Assembly (NCBI GenBank): GCA_945860375.1
Contig: CAMAQR010000122.1
Location: 1-5,818 of the forward strand
Direction of reading: 5' to 3'
DNA: 5,818 nt
Source of the DNA: Pseudorhodobacter antarcticus
GTDB taxonomy: Bacteria; Pseudomonadota; Alphaproteobacteria; Rhodobacterales; Rhodobacteraceae
Part shown: positions 1-5,818 of the stretch, piece by piece
Numbering within the stretch: the stretch's first letter is position 1
Layout: each line of letters starts with the position of its first letter
Program-made: the position numbers and the translations under genes
The notes under the pieces: model-generated
The model's input: only the letters and a program-made list of their open reading frames with translations
The model's database searches: none
What the model was told of the DNA's origin: nothing

Positions 1-649
1 CGGCACGCCTCGCACCGGCCGCGCGGATTTCATCCCCGGTCACCAGAAGCGCCACGCGCAATCGCCTGCGCGCAGGGATCGATCCTGCCCCGGCGGCAGC
101 ACAGGCGGCAATCGCGCGCGCGTCAAGGCGCCGACCCTGATCCAGAACTGTGACCCCTGCCCCCATCTCGCTGCCCGCGCGGCGAATGTTAAGGCCGGGC
201 TTCGGTCGCTGGTCGATGCGGATGGTGCTGCCGGTCCGTTTGACATCTTCCTGCATCACCACTGCATCCGCACCTTCGGGGACCTTCGCCCCGGTAAAGA
301 TGCGCGCGGCCTGGAGGCCGACAAGCGGCACGGTGGAGGACTGCCCCGCCGGAACCCTCGCTACAACGTCAAGTATCCACGGTCCGTCGCCCGGCAGCGC
401 CGCAGAGGCAAAAGCAAAGCCATCCATCGCGGCGTTGTCGAAAGGCGGGGACATGAAGCGTGACGCCACTTGTTGCGACGCCTGAATGCGACCAAGTGCC
501 CGGTCAAGCGGAATGTTTTCCGTTCCATCGACGGCGGCTGTGCGATCTGCGATCAGTGCCAGCGCCGCATCGATGGTGATCAACTTCTTTGCGACATCAT
601 GCCCGTCGCAGCCACAGCCGGACCGCGCTACTGGCTGCAGGATCGTCAT
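1..649 (-). CDS. moeA: Molybdopterin molybdenumtransferase MoeA (5' part, truncated by window edge)
   Basis: The reading frame starts at ATG 649-647 and runs open for 216 codons off the left edge; the family is about 400 residues, so roughly half is visible. MoeA inserts molybdate into adenylylated molybdopterin, the step that yields the active cofactor needed by NarG. Visible family motifs are PPFDNAAMDGFAF (68-80, with D76 equivalent to E. coli D59), IFTGAKVPEGADAVVMQED (117-135, T119 matching T100), NIRRAGSE (154-161), and VTGDEI (203-208), where the MogA/MoeA-type cofactor-binding domain begins. Unusual is a short N-terminal leader before the first family helix, with C12, C14 and H17 in GCGCDGHD. 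The start is well fixed: GAGGAGGT sits 6 nt upstream and the ATG overlaps the carbonic anhydrase stop. It is probably a nar-dedicated copy co-transcribed with its client enzyme; whether another moeA exists elsewhere cannot be seen. Confidence 0.93.
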   Translation of the reverse strand, partial: MTILQPVARSGCGCDGHDVAKKLITIDAALALIADRTAAVDGTENIPLDRALGRIQASQQVASRFMSPPFDNAAMDGFAFASAALPGDGPWILDVVARVPAGQSSTVPLVGLQAARIFTGAKVPEGADAVVMQEDVKRTGSTIRIDQRPKPGLNIRRAGSEMGAGVTVLDQGRRLDARAIAACAAAGAGSIPARRRLRVALLVTGDEIRAAGARRA

Positions 650-1263
650 TGCGCCACCTCCTCATTGAAATGCCCGGGGCCGATGCTGCAATCAAGGTCG
701 CGCAAGAGGCCGTCCTTCAGCCCATAGATAAGCCCATGCACCCGGCAGTTCGCCCCGCGCGCCCAGGCCCGTTGCAGGATCGGCGTCTCGCCCACGCGGC
801 GGACTCCCTCGACCACGTTGAATTCGGCAAGACGGTCGCGCCGCCCTTCCATGTCTGGCTCGCGCCCCAGATCGACGGCATAGGCCCGCGCCAGCCGCCG
901 GATCGGCTCCAGCCAATGGTCGGTAAGTCCCTGTGGCAGACCTTCCGTCGCGGCCTTGACGCCGCCACAGCCGTAATGACCGCAGACGATGATTTCGCGC
1001 ACGGCCAGCACCTCGACCGCGAATTCCAGCGCCGACAGAAGGTTCATATCCGACGAGTGGACGATGTTAGCCACGTTTCGATGGACAAACACCTCGCCCG
1101 GATCAAGGCCCGCGACGACGTTGGCCGGAACCCGGCTGTCCGAACAGCCGATCCAGAAGAATTCGGGCGCCTGCAAGGCTGCAAGACGGGTGAAATAGCC
1201 CGGTTCCTGCGCCTGCCGCTTGGCCGACCAGTCCCGGTTACGCTGCAGAACATCATTCAGCAT
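646..1263 (-). CDS. Beta-class carbonic anhydrase
   Basis: This 205-aa cytoplasmic enzyme interconverts CO2 and bicarbonate with release or uptake of a proton. The zinc ligands and catalytic dyad are present: C40, D42 and R44 in GCSDSRVP, and H96 and C99 in GHYGCGG. The RNVAN signature is at 62-66. W37, R62 and Y180 match the trio (W39, R64, Y181) that forms the non-catalytic bicarbonate pocket in the Haemophilus influenzae enzyme, so it likely belongs to the allosteric type II group with E. coli Can. Length fits that group (about 220 aa). The start at 1263 is inside the end of the hemerythrin-type gene (11-nt overlap) with GGAG 7 nt upstream; its stop overlaps the moeA start as ATGA. A housekeeping-type enzyme is unusual between nar genes and moeA; supply of protons or bicarbonate during nitrate reduction is a possible reason but is inference. 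Confidence 0.95.
   Translation of the reverse strand: MLNDVLQRNRDWSAKRQAQEPGYFTRLAALQAPEFFWIGCSDSRVPANVVAGLDPGEVFVHRNVANIVHSSDMNLLSALEFAVEVLAVREIIVCGHYGCGGVKAATEGLPQGLTDHWLEPIRRLARAYAVDLGREPDMEGRRDRLAEFNVVEGVRRVGETPILQRAWARGANCRVHGLIYGLKDGLLRDLDCSIGPGHFNEEVAQ
656..663 (-). promoter_or_regulatory. Strong Shine-Dalgarno site for moeA
   Basis: Minus-strand GAGGAGGT lies 6 nt before the moeA ATG at 649, inside the last codons of the carbonic anhydrase gene. It is the most complete ribosome binding site in the window and fixes the moeA start, which matters because it means the Cys-containing leader (residues 1-18) is really translated rather than being an overextended call. Confidence 0.8.
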
Positions 1264-1822
1264 TCGGGGTCTCCGAAAGTTGGGTCAGCCCCCGTCGCGC
1301 CCGCATATGTGCGGACAGCCTTGCCAGATCGGCCCGGGTCAGCCGGGCGCGGGCGATGGGCAGCAGGATCGCATTTTCGGCGACAAGATGACGGCGCACA
1401 TGCCCCGCGAAGCTCGTCAGCATCGCACGCCCCTCGGCCGAAAGATCGGACCCGGCATCAAGGCAGTCGGCAAGCGTTGCCCGAACGTCGGGCAAAAGGC
1501 GCAGAGCTTCATTCTGATCGATCCTGATCCGGTTGATTGCGCTTTCGATGCAGTCCTCGGCCGTGCAGCGTTTCGCAAGAAGCGGAAACAGATCCTCGGC
1601 CTCATCGCGGAGATGCACATTCAACTCTTCGTTCAGAAAGCGCAGCACGGTCAGCGCGGACAGTCGGTCGAGGTGCGCGGCCAGTGCAATTGCGTCAATC
1701 ACCGCGCAAATCTGGCGTTCGCGCAGATGATCTTCGCTGATGAAGTCGAGAGGCCGACCAAGAAGGCCGGGATGCGTGGGCGCATCACCGCTGCCGCGCC
1801 GCATTTGCTCTGCCCTCTTCAT
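1253..1822 (-). CDS. Hemerythrin (HHE) domain protein
   Basis: The 189-aa product looks like a single four-helix HHE-type domain that would bind a non-haem diiron site. Candidate ligands are H32 in the first helix (SEDHLRER), H70 and E74 (NVHLRDE) in the second, and H145 and E149 (RRHLVAE) in the fourth. H141 is one turn earlier. The third helix, where most family members have a Glu-His pair, instead reads IDQNEALRLL (D102, Q103), so one usual iron-ligand histidine seems to be missing. No signal peptide or membrane segment: a cytoplasmic protein. Relatives act in O2 or NO binding, iron storage, or repair of damaged iron-sulfur and diiron centres (YtfE/ScdA/DnrN type), but it lacks their N-terminal ScdA-like domain. 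It lies 20 nt after the isomerase gene and overlaps the carbonic anhydrase gene by 11 nt. The start at 1822 has GAAAGGG 6 nt upstream; Met7 at 1804 is an alternative. Specific function unknown. Confidence 0.85.
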   Translation of the reverse strand: MKRAEQMRRGSGDAPTHPGLLGRPLDFISEDHLRERQICAVIDAIALAAHLDRLSALTVLRFLNEELNVHLRDEAEDLFPLLAKRCTAEDCIESAINRIRIDQNEALRLLPDVRATLADCLDAGSDLSAEGRAMLTSFAGHVRRHLVAENAILLPIARARLTRADLARLSAHMRARRGLTQLSETPNAE

Positions 1823-1842
1823 GATGCGCCCTTTCGCGTGGC

Positions 1843-2637
1843 TCAGATCGGGGCAAGGCTTGCGCCCGTGATGGTCGCCGTCTTTGCCAGTGCTTCAATG
1901 AAATCTCGCGAAGCGCGCGCCCAGGCGGCTTTCTCCAAGGCCTGCCCGATCTTGGGGCGGACTGTGTCATAGGGCAGAACCTGCCCCTGCGCGGTGGCGT
2001 TCAGGCGGATGATGTGCCAGCCGTGTCGCGACAGGACCGGGGCGGGTGTCATGCCACCTTCGGTAAGGCCACGCAGCGCCACCTCAAACTCGGGCACGGT
2101 ATCGCCGGGGCCGAGTTGACCCAGATGCCCGCCTGCTGCCTTTGATCCGCAATCGCTTTCGCGGGCGGCGGTGGCAAAGCCTTTGGCGTCGCCCTTCAGC
2201 CGCGCAAGGATAGCCTGCGCGCGGGCGCCTGCCATGGCAGACTCGGCGTCGTCACGCGGATCGCAGGCGCACAGGATGTGCGAAACGTCCCACAACGGGG
2301 CCGAACGATATCGACCGGGGTCACGCTCCCATTCGGCGCGGATGACTTCCTCCGTCACAGGCGCAATCGTCAGCGCATCGTCCAGAAGGGCGCGGATCAG
2401 AGCTTCGTCTTCGGTTTCGACCCGGCCGGGGGACAGTTCTTCCGGATCTGCCTCCAGCCCACGCGCCCGAGCCTCTTGCAGCAGAAGCGCGCGGATCGCC
2501 AACGCCTGAGCCGCCTTTCGCCAGGCGATGCCGGGCTTGTCCTTGGGCGCGGTGTGGTTTTGCGCCTCGGCGGCGATGGCGGCCTGTGGGATGGTTTCAC
2601 TGTTCACGATGACATCTGGGAAAAGGGCGATGTTCAT
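1843..2637 (-). CDS. Cytoplasmic parvulin-type peptidyl-prolyl cis-trans isomerase (nar-operon PpiC/NifM-like)
   Basis: This 264-aa protein has an N-terminal helical part (about 1-110, Ala/Glu-rich, substrate-binding or chaperone-like) and a C-terminal parvulin rotamase domain (about 115-213). Family residues are visible: SHIL with H120, ESDCGS with C163 (aligning with the active-site Cys of E. coli PpiC and human Pin1), the GGHLG turn at 169-173, F184, and HGWHII with H208. These suggest an active prolyl isomerase. There is no signal peptide or membrane helix, unlike the periplasmic PpiD/SurA relatives, so it should act in the cytoplasm, where NarGH matures. It starts 5 nt after the narI stop with GGAG 8 nt upstream. 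A PpiC-type gene directly after narI is known in other nar operons (for example Pseudomonas aeruginosa). A role in folding or maturing NarGHI is inferred from position and analogy to NifM; the exact client is not shown by the sequence. Confidence 0.9.
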   Translation of the reverse strand: MNIALFPDVIVNSETIPQAAIAAEAQNHTAPKDKPGIAWRKAAQALAIRALLLQEARARGLEADPEELSPGRVETEDEALIRALLDDALTIAPVTEEVIRAEWERDPGRYRSAPLWDVSHILCACDPRDDAESAMAGARAQAILARLKGDAKGFATAARESDCGSKAAGGHLGQLGPGDTVPEFEVALRGLTEGGMTPAPVLSRHGWHIIRLNATAQGQVLPYDTVRPKIGQALEKAAWARASRDFIEALAKTATITGASLAPI

Positions 2638-2642
2638 GGCTG

Positions 2643-3428
2643 TTACTCCGCCGGAGTGGTTGCTGAAGGGCCGGGCTTGCCTTGCCGTGCGTCAAAGGCG
2701 CGGCGGCGCTCTTCCAGAGGGCGTCGGCGGCGGGACCGCACGATCTGATAGCCGGGCCGCGTGAGCAGATAGCGGAATGGCGCGGCAAAGCCGGACCAGA
2801 TGTGCACCAGACGGGTGAATGGAAACAGCATGGTGATGATCAGGCCAAGGAAGATGTGCAGCTTGAAGAGCCAGTGCACGTCCACAACCGTGACCCAGGC
2901 GTTCACGTTCCAGGTCACTACGCTTTGCGACCATTCCATGAAACGGATCATTTCGGCTCCGTCCATGTGCTGAAGCGATTGGGTGATCGTCAGCAGGCCG
3001 ATGGCAAGCTGCAACCAGATCAGGATCATGATGAGGATATCCAGCGTGGTTGAGGTGGCCCGGATGCGTGGATCGGTCAGCCGCCGGTGGATCAGCATGG
3101 TGCCGCCGACCAGCGCAGCAAGCCCTGCCGGGCCACCGATCAGCACAGCCATCCACTGCTTCAGCCCATAGGGAACCCCTAGCGCATCCAGCACCCAGAC
3201 AGGCGTGAAGAGCCCGACGAGGTGGCCAAAGAACACAGTCAGAATACCGACATGAAACAGGATCGACCCCCAGATCAGTTGCTTGCGGCGCAGAAGCTGG
3301 CTGGAGGAGCTTTTCCAGGTGAAGGGGTCGCGTTCATAGCGCGCGATGGACCCGACAAGGAACACCGTCAGCGCGACATAGGGCATGACCCCGAAAATGA
3401 TGAAGTTGATGTCGAAACCTTCGAACAT
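2643..3428 (-). CDS. narI: Respiratory nitrate reductase gamma subunit NarI (cytochrome b)
   Basis: NarI (261 aa) is the integral membrane dihaem cytochrome b that oxidises quinol on the periplasmic side and anchors NarGH. Five membrane segments can be read at about 9-30, 53-75, 92-114, 130-150 and 185-207. The four haem-ligand histidines are present as two pairs: H59 and H69 in helix 2 (10 apart) and H191 and H209 around helix 5 (18 apart). These match E. coli H56/H66 and H187/H205 in identity and spacing. The protein is about 35 residues longer than E. coli NarI because of an Arg-rich cytoplasmic tail from about 227, including RSRRRRP at 231-237. AGGAG inside the narJ end, 8 nt before the ATG at 3428, supports the start. 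The stop (TAA) lies 5 nt before the next gene. Confidence 0.97.
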   Translation of the reverse strand: MFEGFDINFIIFGVMPYVALTVFLVGSIARYERDPFTWKSSSSQLLRRKQLIWGSILFHVGILTVFFGHLVGLFTPVWVLDALGVPYGLKQWMAVLIGGPAGLAALVGGTMLIHRRLTDPRIRATSTTLDILIMILIWLQLAIGLLTITQSLQHMDGAEMIRFMEWSQSVVTWNVNAWVTVVDVHWLFKLHIFLGLIITMLFPFTRLVHIWSGFAAPFRYLLTRPGYQIVRSRRRRPLEERRRAFDARQGKPGPSATTPAE

Positions 3429-3429
3429 G

Positions 3430-4151
3430 TCATGCGCTCCTGTTCATTGGGGCGGGGGCCGGTTTCAGGGAGGGTGCGGGTGCGTCCATCAGTGCCAGCA
3501 TGTCGCGGACCTGTGGGCATCCCGCGTTCGGGTCGGGGCCGAAGGTGACTTCGATCTCTTCCCAAACGGCGTCCAGCGCCTCGAGGTCGGTGGGATCATC
3601 GTCCGGTTGCGCCAGCATTCCGGCCAGCGCGTCGGCATCCACCTGCACGTTGGCCAGCTGGGATAAAGCGGCGAACGCGGCGTCATACCCGCTTTCGCGC
3701 CGCACCAGTCGGGTGCCAAGCGCGTCGAAGATATGGGCCGCGTCCGCCAAGGTTTCCTGCACTTCTGCGAAGGGACGCGTCGACAGGAATTCCAGCAGCA
3801 CCGGCAGGTGGTCGGGCAGTTCGGTGGTAGCGGGTTCAAACCCGCCGCCACGATATGTCTCGATCAGACTGACCATCGCGCCACCCCGATCGCGGCTTTC
3901 GCCATGAACATGCTCGAAGAGGTTGAGCGACAGCGTACGCGAGCGGTCGAACAGCATCACATAGCTTTCCTGTACATCGAACAGGTCGCCCTGCCCGATG
4001 TCATGGGTCAGCCGTTGCAGCGCCGTACGGTTTGGCGTCGACAGCCGTGGGTCAGAGGCCAGAACCTCCCCGATTTCAGGCATTGCCTCTTGCAGTTCTG
4101 CCGTCGGATAGCTGAGCATCAGCGACAGCGCCTTTAGTGTGCGGTCCATCA

Positions 4152-4152
<1 letters not shown>
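3430..4152 (-). CDS. narJ: Nitrate reductase molybdenum cofactor assembly chaperone NarJ
   Basis: NarJ (240 aa; E. coli 236) is a cytoplasmic, all-helical chaperone of the TorD/DmsD/NarJ family. It binds apo-NarG, allows molybdenum cofactor insertion and delays membrane docking until the enzyme is mature; it is not part of the final enzyme. The family core is clear: YVMLFDRSRTLSLNLFEHVH at residues 64-83, running on through GESRDRGGAM (84-93), and the LPDHLPVLLEFLS segment at 112-124. The last 20 residues are a low-complexity Pro/Ala/Lys tail (PAPSLKPAPAP) likely to be disordered. The start shares one base with the narH stop; GGAG at 4164-4161 lies 8 nt upstream. A second ATG is codon 2, which changes nothing of substance. 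The stop lies one base before the narI start, so narJ and narI are probably translationally coupled. Confidence 0.97.
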
Positions 4153-5674
<1,522 letters not shown>

Positions 5675-5678
<4 letters not shown>

Positions 5679-5818
5679 TCTGCGGCCTCCATCTTGCTGG
5701 TTGCGGGCGTGTCCAGCCAGTCAACTTTCTTCATTTTGCGCACGATGACGAATTCGTCGCGGTTGCTGCCAACGGTGCCGTAGTAGTTGAAACCATAGGA
5801 CAATTGCGCATAACCCCC
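5675..5818 (-). CDS. narG: Respiratory nitrate reductase alpha subunit NarG, C-terminal end (partial)
   Basis: Only the last 47 codons and the TGA stop (5677-5675) lie in the window; the rest of the roughly 1,200-residue protein is beyond the right edge. NarG is the cytoplasm-facing catalytic subunit of membrane nitrate reductase: it carries the bis-MGD molybdenum cofactor and a [4Fe-4S] cluster and reduces nitrate to nitrite. The visible tail reads GGYAQLSYGFNYYGTVGSNR, then DEFVIVRKMKK and DWLDTP, which is the highly conserved end of NarG-type subunits. It ends in a short, variable Ala/Glu-rich tail. The stop overlaps the narH start by 4 nt (ATGA), the usual narG-narH arrangement, so translation is probably coupled. 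Identification is firm from the tail motif together with the adjacent narH; nothing can be said about the active site. Confidence 0.95.
5686..5690 (-). promoter_or_regulatory. Shine-Dalgarno site for narH within narG end
   Basis: Minus-strand GGAGG lies 7 nt before the narH ATG at 5678 and is embedded in the last codons of narG. Together with the ATGA stop/start overlap it supports the chosen start, which also places the first cluster cysteines at positions 16, 19, 22 and 26 exactly as in E. coli NarH. Confidence 0.75.

Noticed and set aside
589..1527. Plus-strand open frame of 312 codons, longest on that strand
   Set aside because: It lies antisense to the carbonic anhydrase and HHE genes, which have clear catalytic motifs. 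Its translation shows no family features; long antisense frames are expected in high-GC DNA with strong codon bias.
1823..1842. 20-base gap between isomerase and HHE genes as a possible promoter or terminator
   Set aside because: It is too short for a promoter of its own, and I see no hairpin; it holds only the GAAAGGG ribosome site for the HHE gene.
1220..1972. Plus-strand open frame of 250 codons
   Set aside because: Antisense across the HHE gene and both its junctions, with no recognisable domain, so treated as a shadow.
2140..2160. TTGAT-like half site that might belong to an FNR/Anr box (TTGATNNNNATCAA)
   Set aside because: The second half does not match and the site lies inside the isomerase coding region. 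The nar promoter would be upstream of narG or narK, outside this window.
2645..2657. Perfect inverted repeat ACTCCG-C-CGGAGT at the narI stop
   Set aside because: Arms of 6 with a 1-base centre cannot form a terminator hairpin, there is no T-run, and the stretch encodes the NarI C-terminus and supplies the GGAG for the next gene. Likely chance; at most a weak protein-binding palindrome.

Overview
The whole window is one minus-strand block of respiratory nitrate reductase genes. Read in the direction of transcription (right to left) the order is narG (3' end only), narH, narJ, narI, a parvulin-type peptidyl-prolyl isomerase, a hemerythrin (HHE) domain protein, a beta-class carbonic anhydrase, and moeA (5' part only, cut by the left edge). 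High GC, strong GC bias at third codon positions and the protein sequences suggest a denitrifying or nitrate-respiring proteobacterium, most likely an alphaproteobacterium of the Rhodobacterales type. That placement is by impression of the proteins, not by a search.

Layout: 5675-5818 is the C-terminal end of NarG; 4152-5678 NarH, with all four iron-sulfur cluster motifs; 3430-4152 the NarJ assembly chaperone; 2643-3428 NarI, the membrane cytochrome b, with its four haem histidines. Downstream accessory genes follow without a break: 1843-2637 PpiC-like isomerase, 1253-1822 HHE protein, 646-1263 carbonic anhydrase, 1-649 MoeA. Gene junctions are a 4-nt overlap, 1-nt overlap, 1-nt gap, 5-nt gap, 20-nt gap, 11-nt overlap and 4-nt overlap. 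There is no room for a separate promoter or terminator between genes, and no non-coding stretch longer than 20 bases. The plus strand carries only antisense shadow ORFs.

How the genes work together: NarGHI oxidises quinol at the membrane and reduces nitrate to nitrite on the cytoplasmic side. NarJ holds NarG while the molybdenum cofactor is inserted. MoeA makes that cofactor by inserting molybdate into molybdopterin. The cytoplasmic isomerase probably helps fold or assemble the complex; PpiC-type genes after narI are known from other nar operons such as that of Pseudomonas. The HHE protein and carbonic anhydrase are the less expected members. Their place inside a tightly coupled operon suggests roles in diiron chemistry (NO, O2 or iron handling) and in proton/bicarbonate balance during nitrate respiration, but these two roles are inference. 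I see no mobile element, CRISPR array, RNA gene or phage-like gene here.
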